From NCBI GenBank assembly GCA_902495325.1, contig CABUWK010000031.1, forward strand, positions 1 through 26,331: a stretch of 26,331 nucleotides of DNA, in the 5' to 3' direction. Position numbers and translations under genes: made by a program. The DNA is from an uncultured Acidiphilium sp. GTDB taxonomy: Bacteria; Bacillota; Clostridia; Christensenellales; Borkfalkiaceae. Shown here one piece after another: positions 7,417 through 15,022 of this stretch (position 1 is the stretch's first letter; each line of letters opens with the position of its first letter). The notes beneath the pieces are model-generated. The model had not been told where the DNA came from, made no database searches, and saw nothing but the letters and a program-made list of their open reading frames with translations.

Positions 7417-7486
7417 TGTCTATTTTCCTTTCCGGCGCCCGTCCGCCCCGCGGAACAAAAAAGCTCCGGTACTTTTTTCTTCTTCA

Positions 7487-7515
7487 AGTATACCGAAAAT
7501 CGCGTGAAAAGTCAA
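7487..7515 (-). promoter_or_regulatory. Promoter of the M29 aminopeptidase
   Basis: Minus strand TTGACT (7515-7510), 17-bp spacer, TATACT (7492-7487), about 70 bases before the ATG. Confidence 0.75.
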
Positions 7516-7543
7516 CAAAGATCGTGAAAAGCTGTTATAAACC

Positions 7544-7572
7544 TTGAATTATTTCCGTAATTATGTTATAAT
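7544..7572 (+). promoter_or_regulatory. Promoter of the cation P-type ATPase
   Basis: TTGAAT (7544-7549), 17-bp spacer, TATAAT (7567-7572). It is divergent from the aminopeptidase promoter, with 28 bases between the two -35 boxes. Confidence 0.75.
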
Positions 7573-7647
7573 TTTCCCGTCAAGGCGCGGAAATCCGTCA
7601 TAAACGGATCCCGCGCCGACCATTTTCCGAAAAAAAAGGGGTAAACC

Positions 7648-10215
7648 ATGAGCCATACAAAAAAAACGCAGGATGAGATCCGCCGCCAGATCGACAGCGT
7701 GATCATCCCCCTGGCAAAGGTGCAGACGGTAAAAAAGAAAGCGGGGAAAAAGCCCGTGCCCGTTCCGCCCGAAAACAGATTTCCGCCCGATCCGAGGAAA
7801 GGTCTTTCGACCAATCAGGTAAGCGAACGGATGCTGCAGGGGCAATTCAACCGCAAAGGAAAACAGTATTCCAAATCGACGGCAAAGATCATCTGTTCCA
7901 ACCTGTTCACCTTTTTTAACCTGCTGTGCCTGATCTGTATCGTCGCCCTCATCTCCGTGAAGGCTTCCGTGTTCAATTTCACGTTTGCTTTAACGTATAT
8001 ATTCAATCTCTCGATCGGGATCTTTCAGGAGATCAAAGCCAAAAAGGCGATCGAAAAGCTCTCCCTTCTGAACACGCCGACGGCGCAGGTCGTCCGCGAC
8101 GGCAGACTGACGGATATTTCCGTGAACGACATCGTTCTCGACGACGTGATCCGTTTCGGTTCGGGCAATCAGATCTCGGCAGACTGTACCGTGCTGGAAG
8201 GAATGATCGAAGTGAACGAGTCTCTCCTGACGGGAGAATCGGTCCCCGTGCGCAAGCAACAGGGAGACACCCTTTACGCCGGCAGTTTCGTGGTGAGCGG
8301 TTCCGCTTACGCCGTTGCCGACAAAGTGGGAGAAGACCGCTATATCCAAACGCTCAGCGCGAAGGCGAAAAAATTCAAAAAGCCCTCTTCCGAACTTCTC
8401 CGTTCTCTCCTGTGGATCATCCGCTGTATCGGTATTCTCATCGTGCCGATCGGCGCAGGCGTACTGTTCACCAATTATAAAGTAACGATTTCGGGCGGAT
8501 TGCCGAAATTCGTGCAGAACGGATCTCTTACCTTCGACGGCATGCGCGAGATCATCACGAGAACGACGTCCGTCATCATCGGCATGATTCCCGCGGGCAT
8601 GTTCCTGCTCACCACCCTCGCTCTGGCGGTCGGCGTCGTCAGGCTCGCAAAAAGGAATACTTCCGTGCAGGATATGTATTCTCTCGAAATGCTCGCCCGC
8701 GTCGACGTGCTCTGTCTCGATAAAACGGGAACGATCACGGACGGAAGAATGAAAGTGGCGAACTGTATTCTTTTCAACAGCTCTTACCGCTATTCGCTGA
8801 ACGATATCATATCGTCCATGCAATACGCCCTGCCGGACAACAACCAGACGGCGATCGCCCTGAAATCTTATTTCGGCAACGACCTGAAACTTGCGGCGTC
8901 GAAAGTGATCCCCTTCTCTTCGGGCAGAAAATACTCGGCGGTCTGTCTGAACGATACCGAATCCGACCTCGGGACTTTCGCCCTCGGCGCGCCCGAATTC
9001 GTGATGGGAAAGAAAACCCTTTCGCGCAACGTGCAGACGCAGATCAACCGCTATACCGCGCTCGGTCAGAGGGTCCTTCTTCTCGCCCACTCCCCAAACG
9101 CTCCGACGGGAGACACCCTGCCTTACGACTTAAAACCCTTTGCTCTGATCACCCTGACGGACAACGTGAGAAGAGACGCGATCAAGACGATCAACTGGTT
9201 CAAGAAAAACGACGTTGCGGTCAAAGTCATTTCGGGTGACAACCCAGTGACCGTTTCCGAAGTCGCCCGCCGCGCGGGCGTGGAAGGCGCCGACCGCTAC
9301 GTCTCCCTTGACGGCATGAGCGACAGCGAAGTGATAAACGTCGCCACGAAATATAATGTTTTCGGCAGAGTTTCGCCCGAACAGAAAGCGTTGCTCGTTC
9401 AGGCGCTCAAAACGGCGGGGCATACCGTCGCCATGACGGGCGACGGCGTGAACGATATCCTTGCCATGAAAGAATCCGACTGTTCGATCACCGTGGCTAC
9501 GGGAAGCGACGCGACGAAAAACATCGCCCACCTCGTTCTGATGGACAACAATTTCGATTCTCTGCCCGCCGTGGTCGGAGAGGGACGAAGAGTGATCAAC
9601 AACATCGAAAAATCCTCTTCTCTCTACCTGATGAAAACGCTGTTTATCACCTTATTCGCCATCATGTCCATTTTAAGAGGAACCATTTTCCCCTTCGACA
9701 ATCAGATGCTCGTTCTTCTCGAAACGGTCGTGATCGGACTCGGCTCGCTCTCCCTTTCCCTGCAAACGAACATGAACAAGGTGGACGGAAAGTTTATTTC
9801 TTACGTGTTCGCCCATGCGATACCGGGTGCAACGATCCTGATTTTAAACGTGCTCGCATTCGATATCTTAAACACTCTCCCGTGGGAGATCGTCATTCCG
9901 CCCGCTTTCAAAGACACGCTGATGGTCGCGGCGCTGACGTTCGGCGGGCTTGTATACCTTTACATTATCTGCAAACCGCTCAATCTGTTCCGCGGCGTAC
10001 TGGTATTCGTGTTAACGGCGATCTGTATCGTTTTCATCGGATTTTTAATGCCGATGTTCAACTTGCCGAACATCTTCTCCGACCCGAAAGATAACTGGCA
10101 ATACGTCGTTCTTCTTCTCTGCCTGCTCCAGTTCGACGTGACGCTCGCCCACTTCCTCACCTTCGTGACTGAAAAGATCCGGAGCGAAGTGAAATTCGGC
10201 GCGTCCGCCCGCTGA
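7648..10215 (+). CDS. Cation-transporting P-type ATPase (HAD-IC family)
   Basis: This 855-residue integral membrane pump has all catalytic motifs: actuator T195-G-E-S, phosphorylation site C-L-D358-K-T-G-T-I-T, and hinge T-G-D-G-V-N-D (598-603). The N-terminal ~50 residues are basic and polar. Membrane helices lie before and after the actuator loop, with several more after residue 650. The M4 region reads G-M-I-P-A-G-M-F-L-L-T-T, with Pro-Ala-Gly where Ca2+ pumps have Pro-Glu-Gly. There is no CPC and no HMA domain, so it is not a heavy-metal pump. It resembles the MgtA/CtpE-like group of bacterial ATPases; the transported ion (Ca2+, Mg2+ or another) cannot be told from the sequence. AAAGGGG six bases before the ATG supports the start. 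It is monocistronic. Confidence 0.93.
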   Translation: MSHTKKTQDEIRRQIDSVIIPLAKVQTVKKKAGKKPVPVPPENRFPPDPRKGLSTNQVSERMLQGQFNRKGKQYSKSTAKIICSNLFTFFNLLCLICIVALISVKASVFNFTFALTYIFNLSIGIFQEIKAKKAIEKLSLLNTPTAQVVRDGRLTDISVNDIVLDDVIRFGSGNQISADCTVLEGMIEVNESLLTGESVPVRKQQGDTLYAGSFVVSGSAYAVADKVGEDRYIQTLSAKAKKFKKPSSELLRSLLWIIRCIGILIVPIGAGVLFTNYKVTISGGLPKFVQNGSLTFDGMREIITRTTSVIIGMIPAGMFLLTTLALAVGVVRLAKRNTSVQDMYSLEMLARVDVLCLDKTGTITDGRMKVANCILFNSSYRYSLNDIISSMQYALPDNNQTAIALKSYFGNDLKLAASKVIPFSSGRKYSAVCLNDTESDLGTFALGAPEFVMGKKTLSRNVQTQINRYTALGQRVLLLAHSPNAPTGDTLPYDLKPFALITLTDNVRRDAIKTINWFKKNDVAVKVISGDNPVTVSEVARRAGVEGADRYVSLDGMSDSEVINVATKYNVFGRVSPEQKALLVQALKTAGHTVAMTGDGVNDILAMKESDCSITVATGSDATKNIAHLVLMDNNFDSLPAVVGEGRRVINNIEKSSSLYLMKTLFITLFAIMSILRGTIFPFDNQMLVLLETVVIGLGSLSLSLQTNMNKVDGKFISYVFAHAIPGATILILNVLAFDILNTLPWEIVIPPAFKDTLMVAALTFGGLVYLYIICKPLNLFRGVLVFVLTAICIVFIGFLMPMFNLPNIFSDPKDNWQYVVLLLCLLQFDVTLAHFLTFVTEKIRSEVKFGASAR

Positions 10216-10286
10216 TGTCCGGGGAACGCCACCCGGCGGAACAGATGCTTTTGCCCGAAATAATTTTCGTCCGGGCTCGAAAATCC

Positions 10287-10315
10287 TTGACAATGTTGTT
10301 GATCCGCTATACAAT
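10287..10315 (+). promoter_or_regulatory. Promoter of the nitroreductase operon
   Basis: TTGACA (10287-10292), 17-bp spacer, TACAAT (10310-10315). About 95 nt of leader follow before the ATG. Confidence 0.82.
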
Positions 10316-10343
10316 ATAGTCACAAAATCTGTATGGATTTTTC

Positions 10344-10392
10344 TGAGATCCGATCTCATTTTTCGCCGTACGCCCTCATCGGACGTACGGCG
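10344..10392 (+). promoter_or_regulatory. Two hairpins in the nitroreductase leader
   Basis: Hairpin 1 is TGAGAT-CCG-ATCTCA (10344-10358) followed directly by five Ts, shaped like a small attenuator. Hairpin 2 is a perfect 9-bp stem CGCCGTACG / CGTACGGCG with an 11-nt loop (10364-10392), ending shortly before the GGGAGG ribosome binding site. Either could act in RNA, and hairpin 2 could also be a protein operator. Nothing identifies a ligand. Confidence 0.5.
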
Positions 10393-10416
10393 ATTTCAAT
10401 ATCGGGAGGTAAAAGT

Positions 10417-10938
10417 ATGACAAACGAAGTATTGAATACGATCAAATCGCGCAGGAGCGTGCGTGCTTACAAAACAACCGCAATCCCTCGGGAATTACTG
10501 GAAGCGGTATGCAAAGCCGGCACTTACGCACCGACGGGCGGCGGACGGCAATCGCCGACGATTGTTGCCGTTACGGATGAAAAGTACCGCAAAGAACTTT
10601 CCCGCCTGAATGCCGAAGTCATGGGAGCGAACACAGATCCGTATTACGGTGCACCCGCGATCGTTCTCGTGCTGGCGGAAGGAAGCGCAAGCACTTTTAC
10701 GGAAGACGGAAGTTGCGTTCTCGAAAACATGATGCTCGCCGCCGCCTCATTGGGACTGGGATCGGTCTGGGTACACAGAGAGCGCGAAATCTTCGACGGC
10801 AAGCAAGGCAAAGCCCTCCTGCGCGAATGGGGATTACCGGAAACGTTGCGCGGCGTAGGCGCGATCGCCCTCGGGTATGCAAAAACTCTGCCGGAAAAAG
10901 AAGCCGAACGCAAAAACGATTATATCCGGTACGTCTGA
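10417..10938 (+). CDS. Nitroreductase family protein (FMN-dependent oxidoreductase)
   Basis: This 173-residue protein starts with the family hallmark I-K-S-R-R-S-V-R-A-Y (residues 8-17), where the arginines contact FMN. It then has A-G-T-Y-A-P-T-G-G-G-R-Q-S and L-A-A-A-S-L-G-L-G-S-V-W-V. The family reduces nitro compounds, quinones or flavins with NAD(P)H as small cytoplasmic dimers. The ATG at 10417 is preferred over an in-frame start at 10333 because GGGAGG lies seven bases before it and the upstream extension overlaps the leader hairpins. The next gene begins one base after its stop, so they form an operon. The physiological substrate is unknown. Confidence 0.92.
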   Translation: MTNEVLNTIKSRRSVRAYKTTAIPRELLEAVCKAGTYAPTGGGRQSPTIVAVTDEKYRKELSRLNAEVMGANTDPYYGAPAIVLVLAEGSASTFTEDGSCVLENMMLAAASLGLGSVWVHREREIFDGKQGKALLREWGLPETLRGVGAIALGYAKTLPEKEAERKNDYIRYV

Positions 10939-10939
10939 C

Positions 10940-11653
10940 ATGAAAAAGATTATTTTATCGAGCGAAATCATCTATCTCGTTGCGATCGCTTTGCTTTCGC
11001 TTGCGGTCGCGGCGCTTTCCGCCGCAGATTTCGGGATCTCGATGATCGTCGCGCCGGCATATCTTTTAAGTCTGAAAACGAATTTTTTAACTTTCGGACA
11101 GGCGGAATACGTAATACAGGCAGGCGTGTTTATTGTTCTGTGCCTTGTTTTAAAAAAATTTAAATTCATATATTTGTTTTCTTTCGGCACCTGTCTGCTG
11201 TATGGATTCGTTCTCGACATGTGGAGAAAGTTACCGCTTTTCGATCCGCAGACAACTCCGCCGGGAAGCAGGTCTCTCCCGTTCAGAATTATTCTGTTTC
11301 TCTCGGGAATTATTTTAACCTCTTTTTCCGTCGCTCTTTTCTTTAAAACCTATCTCTATCCGCAGGTATACGATTTTTCCGTAAAGGCGATCTCCCGCCG
11401 CTACGGGATCAGATTACCGATTCTGAAAACGATTGTAGATCTCACCTGTCTCACGACAAGTTTCATCATGACGCTTACCTTTTTCGGAAAAATCAGAGGG
11501 ATCGGATGGGGCACCGTGATCATGGCACTCGTGAACGGCACTCTGATCGGGTTTTTCTCGAATTTGCTTGACCGGATCATTGAATTCCGTCCGATCTTCC
11601 GAAAATTTTCTCTTCTGTTCGTATTGCAACCGAAAAATGAAACGACCAAATAG
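10940..11653 (+). CDS. YczE/YitT-like multi-pass membrane protein (DUF6198 type)
   Basis: This 237-residue protein has about six hydrophobic segments (roughly 5-27, 33-48, 55-73, 78-95, 115-138, 170-215). It contains the F-G-I-S-M-I-V-A-P-A-Y and F-G-x-x-x-x-V-I-Q-A-G patterns seen in the YczE/DUF6198 membrane proteins, whose function is not established. The ATG lies one base after the nitroreductase stop, so translation is probably coupled and the proteins may work together. An upstream extension in the same frame (from 10877) is within the nitroreductase gene and is not needed. A terminator follows at 11689-11729. Confidence 0.82.
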   Translation: MKKIILSSEIIYLVAIALLSLAVAALSAADFGISMIVAPAYLLSLKTNFLTFGQAEYVIQAGVFIVLCLVLKKFKFIYLFSFGTCLLYGFVLDMWRKLPLFDPQTTPPGSRSLPFRIILFLSGIILTSFSVALFFKTYLYPQVYDFSVKAISRRYGIRLPILKTIVDLTCLTTSFIMTLTFFGKIRGIGWGTVIMALVNGTLIGFFSNLLDRIIEFRPIFRKFSLLFVLQPKNETTK

Positions 11654-11688
11654 ATCTGAACGCTGTTTTCCGATCTTACGTAAAACGC

Positions 11689-11729
11689 AAAAGCACCGCT
11701 TTCCTTCCCGGAAAACGGTGCTTTTATTT
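11689..11729. terminator. Terminator shared by convergent units
   Basis: Ten-bp stem AAAAGCACCG / CGGTGCTTTT (11689-11698 with 11716-11725) followed by ATTTTAT on the plus strand. It also serves the convergent glycosyltransferase gene. Confidence 0.85.
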
Positions 11730-11773
11730 TATCGGGCTTATGCCGAAAGAGAATATGATTACTGAGGCTGCCG

Positions 11774-13387
11774 TCAGTTGTTGGTACCGACCGTCTTTCT
11801 TTTTCCGCCCGGAACGCGATAACCGGAGCCGGCGGACCGATCGGGAGAATTTTCCTTCCGCTCTTTGACGGGAATGTTTGACAACGCGATGATAAACGGG
11901 GCGGCGGCACATCCCGCCACCACGAAAATAACGGGCAGAAGGCTTCCGCAGGCAAACATCGCCGCGACGCCGATTGCCGTTCCGAACAGGAGAGAATCGC
12001 GCGAATAGCGGATCGTTTCCGAAAAACGGAATTTTTCGGACTGTTTCGGCGTTACGATAAACGTCGCTTTTTTCCCGAAAAGCCCGAGGAATACCGTTCT
12101 CAGCATCATCGGCGCGAGGGACGCGTAAGTTGCCACGTTCACGATGAAATACGGGATCAGCAGAAAAACGTTTTTCGTGCGCCGATAAACGAACAGATCG
12201 GGGATCATGGGCGAACACAGGAAAAGAATCATGATGCCGTAAACCGCAAGCGAATACCGGATGACGGGATACCCCAAAAAACCAAGAACGATCGTGCAGA
12301 CTGCGAGAAGAAAACTGAGCACGGGAACGATCGGCAGACTGTAATGCGACAGTTTGATATCGAGTTTTTCAAACCATGCCATTTTGCTGTTATCGATGTC
12401 CTTATTGTATTTTTTCATGTATTCGAGATTTCCCTGCGTCCACTTGCACTGCCGCTTCTTAAGCGAAACGTAGTTCACGGGGAATTCCTCGTAACAAAGG
12501 ATATCGGGGGCGTAAATAATATCGAATCCCGCGTTTTTGATCTCCACCGCGAAAGAAATGTCCTCCGCCACAACAAGGGGAAATCCGCCCGTTTTCTCGT
12601 AGCATTCGCGGCTGATCGTCATCCCGTGCCCTATCAGGGCGTTCGCGCCGTAAAAATTTTTGATCACCTGCACCGTTTCGCCGTTGCTGCCGACGCAAAG
12701 CCCCATAAGCCGCTGGAACACGTTTTCGCCTTTCTTCGCTTTGTGCTTCGCCTGCACTGCGCCGCAGTTTTTATCGTAAGCAAAATATTTCAGCACCTGA
12801 CGGATGTAATCGGGCGGGATCACCTCGTCGCTGTCCAGCACGACGAAATAATCGTAATCGGTTCTTCCGGCAAGATAATGGTTCAGATTTCCCGCTTTGT
12901 ATCCCGTTCTGTCCGCGCGGCGGATCACTTCCACGTTTGTGTGTTTGCAACGGTATGCGTCGATCTCCGCAAGACAGGAAGGATCCGAGCTGTCGTCCAG
13001 AATCACGGTTTTAAAATCGGGATAATCCTGTTTACGGCAGGCGGAAAGCGCGGCGGCGTTGAAATCGTTGCACGTGCAATATAACAAAAGAACGCGCGGC
13101 GCATTCTGCGGGTCGACCGGCACCTCTTTCACTTCCGCATACCTTTCCCCGAGTTTTTTTCGCAAAACGGCATAGCCGACCGAAAAGACAAAATCTTTCA
13201 GACTTCCGAACCACAACACGGCAAGAACGAGGGTGTTGACCGCAAGCAGCGCGATGATAAACCCTTTCTTTACGGCAGAATAATCGCCGAGCCCGAGAAT
13301 GACCCGCGCGAACGCAAAACCGAGAAGGGCAACGCAGCCTGCCCAGGCGCAAAGGATGATAACATATAAAGTCGGTTTCTTTTTCAT
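11774..13387 (-). CDS. Membrane-bound processive family 2 glycosyltransferase
   Basis: This 537-residue protein has two N-terminal helices (about 7-29 and 40-62), a cytoplasmic GT-A domain (about 95-320), and four or more C-terminal helices, with a basic tail after about 505. The GT2 motifs are I-L-D-D-S-S-D (UDP binding), V-L-D-S-D-E (metal), V-A-E-D-I-S-F (catalytic base) and K-K-R-Q-C-K-W-T-Q-G, a Q-x-x-K-W version of the QxxRW motif. This is the cellulose-synthase-like arrangement, expected to polymerise or transfer sugars at the membrane for an exopolysaccharide or wall polymer; the sugar is unknown. AAAGGA is 12 bases before the ATG, a rather long gap. No partner export gene is adjacent. 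The divergent ECF sigma factor starts 180 bases away. Confidence 0.92.
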   Translation of the reverse strand: MKKKPTLYVIILCAWAGCVALLGFAFARVILGLGDYSAVKKGFIIALLAVNTLVLAVLWFGSLKDFVFSVGYAVLRKKLGERYAEVKEVPVDPQNAPRVLLLYCTCNDFNAAALSACRKQDYPDFKTVILDDSSDPSCLAEIDAYRCKHTNVEVIRRADRTGYKAGNLNHYLAGRTDYDYFVVLDSDEVIPPDYIRQVLKYFAYDKNCGAVQAKHKAKKGENVFQRLMGLCVGSNGETVQVIKNFYGANALIGHGMTISRECYEKTGGFPLVVAEDISFAVEIKNAGFDIIYAPDILCYEEFPVNYVSLKKRQCKWTQGNLEYMKKYNKDIDNSKMAWFEKLDIKLSHYSLPIVPVLSFLLAVCTIVLGFLGYPVIRYSLAVYGIMILFLCSPMIPDLFVYRRTKNVFLLIPYFIVNVATYASLAPMMLRTVFLGLFGKKATFIVTPKQSEKFRFSETIRYSRDSLLFGTAIGVAAMFACGSLLPVIFVVAGCAAAPFIIALSNIPVKERKENSPDRSAGSGYRVPGGKRKTVGTNN

Positions 13388-13498
13388 AAGTTTCGCATGT
13401 CCTTTTCCGGACGATCTCCTTTTGAGTTTACCTATAAAACAACCATTGCTTTTATTTTGTCCACGTTTTCCGAAAAATTTTCAATCCGTCGATTCTGC

Positions 13499-13527
13499 TT
13501 TACAAAGAAAGACGATTTCGGTATAAT
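13499..13527 (+). promoter_or_regulatory. Promoter of the ECF sigma factor operon
   Basis: TTTACA (13499-13504), 17-bp spacer, TATAAT (13522-13527), 38 bases before the ATG. This is a sigma-A type promoter, so basal expression need not depend on the ECF factor itself. Confidence 0.75.
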
Positions 13528-13564
13528 AATGATACAGGCATCACACGGTTTACGGAGAACGACT

Positions 13565-14098
13565 ATGAAGGACGAATTATACGAAAAAACCGAATATGCG
13601 CTCTCCCTGATCCGGGAGGGTAACGATGCGGGCGTGGATCTGCTGTATTCCTTTATGGGAAAAATCATGTTCATGATCGCCCGCGGGGTCGTAAGAGACG
13701 CCTGTCTGGCGGAGGACGTCGTTCAGGAAAGCTTTCTGAAGATCGTAAAGAATATCGACAGATATAAAAAGGGAACCAACGCTTATTCCTGGGTCTGCAG
13801 GATCGTAAGAAACACGGCGCTCAACGCTTTGAAATCATCGCAAAACCGCCCGACGGAAGATATAGACGAATTTTTCGGACTTTCGGACGGCGCCGACCTC
13901 GAAGAGAAAACGACGACCCGGCTTCTTGCGGAAAAACTGATGAATTCTCTCTCCCCGCCGATCGTAAAACAGATGATCTACATGAAATATTTTCTCGACA
14001 TGACGGTGCGCGAGATCGCGAAGGAAATCGGAAAATCGAAATCTTACGTGGCGAAAGAAATTTCGAAAACGGAAGAATTTATGAAAAAACTGCTCTGA
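13565..14098 (+). CDS. ECF-type RNA polymerase sigma factor
   Basis: This 177-residue protein has the two-domain ECF layout. Region 2 (about 20-90) contains L-A-E-D-V-V-Q-E-S-F-L-K-I and Y-S-W-V-C-R-I-V-R-N, the -10-binding part. Region 4 (about 120-175) is a helix-turn-helix, M-T-V-R-E-I-A-K-E-I-G-K-S-K-S-Y-V, which reads the -35. The ATG at 13565 is 38 bases from the promoter; the longer in-frame start at 13397 would lie upstream of that promoter and is rejected. The next gene, 49 bases on, looks like its membrane anti-sigma factor. Target promoters cannot be deduced from the window. Confidence 0.94.
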   Translation: MKDELYEKTEYALSLIREGNDAGVDLLYSFMGKIMFMIARGVVRDACLAEDVVQESFLKIVKNIDRYKKGTNAYSWVCRIVRNTALNALKSSQNRPTEDIDEFFGLSDGADLEEKTTTRLLAEKLMNSLSPPIVKQMIYMKYFLDMTVREIAKEIGKSKSYVAKEISKTEEFMKKLL

Positions 14099-14147
14099 CC
14101 GCGGACAAAACGGGGAATGAAACTGTTATAGTGATAAGAGGTTTGAT

Positions 14148-14876
14148 ATGAAAGAAAAAAGGAATAAGGACGAACAACTCGACGCTCTGTTTTCCGACTA
14201 TATGCAAAGCGGGAAAACACCTTCCGCCGACGTAACGCGGAAAGCAAAGGGATATATGGAAACGGTACGGGCAACCGAAACGGCAACTGTTCCCGCCGCC
14301 GAAGCCGTCGGAGGGGGAACGTCGGCGCAAACCGGAAGGAAACAAACGCAGGGGAAAATCATATTTCTCGGCGCATTTCTGGTTCTGATCGTCACGATCG
14401 CCCTCGTTTTTTACTACGCGACAAAAACTCCCGCCGGAAGCGCACCGCTCGCAACCGCCTCCCTCGCGTCCGCTCAGCTGACGGAAGTTTCCGCCGGATA
14501 CCGGGATCATGAATTTCTTCCTTTCGTCGACGAAAATTCCGTTTCCGTCTATAAAGAATACGCCCTGAAAGAAAACACCGAACGCTATAACAAGGCGGAT
14601 ATCGTCGTTTTCCTCGTCGAATGGGAAACGGCGGACGGTATCCCCGTCACGGCATTCGTGGAAGCCGACGGCATTCAATGGAACGAACTTTCCTCTTTCA
14701 AACAGCTGACGAACGAAAAAACGCTGGAAGGAATTTCCTTCCGCTACGGCGTGAGCGAAAATTTCTGTCTGTGTTATTTCACCCGCGAAGAATACGGCTA
14801 CAATATCCGGATCGGAACGGAAAACGACGAATCCGTAAACAATATTTTAACCGACATCGCGACAAGTTTCCGATAA
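14148..14876 (+). CDS. Probable membrane anti-sigma factor
   Basis: This 242-residue protein has a charged cytoplasmic N-terminal part (1-65) beginning K-E-K-R-N-K-D-E-Q-L-D-A-L-F. One membrane helix follows (about 70-90, I-I-F-L-G-A-F-L-V-L-I-V-T), then an external domain (about 91-242). Position directly after an ECF sigma factor and this topology are the main reasons for the call. The N-terminal part lacks the H-x3-C-x2-C zinc motif of ZAS-type anti-sigma factors. The external part resembles the DUF4367-like domains of some anti-sigma proteins only loosely. AGAGG lies seven bases before the ATG. It ends before the strong terminator at 14924. Confidence 0.72.
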   Translation: MKEKRNKDEQLDALFSDYMQSGKTPSADVTRKAKGYMETVRATETATVPAAEAVGGGTSAQTGRKQTQGKIIFLGAFLVLIVTIALVFYYATKTPAGSAPLATASLASAQLTEVSAGYRDHEFLPFVDENSVSVYKEYALKENTERYNKADIVVFLVEWETADGIPVTAFVEADGIQWNELSSFKQLTNEKTLEGISFRYGVSENFCLCYFTREEYGYNIRIGTENDESVNNILTDIATSFR

Positions 14877-14923
14877 ACCGGTAAACCCGGACGGCAGAAA
14901 ATTCCTCATAACAAACAAAAAAC

Positions 14924-14970
14924 GCACCCCGGAAGTCGGACAGAAATAAAAACTTCCGGGGTGCATTTTT
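14924..14970. terminator. Strong bidirectional terminator resembling an IS3-family end
   Basis: A perfect 13-bp stem GCACCCCGGAAGT / ACTTCCGGGGTGC (14924-14936 with 14952-14964) is flanked by A-rich and T-rich runs. It ends both the anti-sigma gene and the convergent glycosidase operon. Its sequence closely parallels the left end of the IS element at 25295. Confidence 0.88.
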
Positions 14971-15022
14971 CAGTTTAAATTCGATTTGCTTCTTATAGTC
15001 TTACCAAGGCGGTTCTGCGCCG

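Noticed and set aside
7990..9090. 366-aa minus-strand ORF
   Set aside because: Antisense shadow of the intact P-type ATPase.
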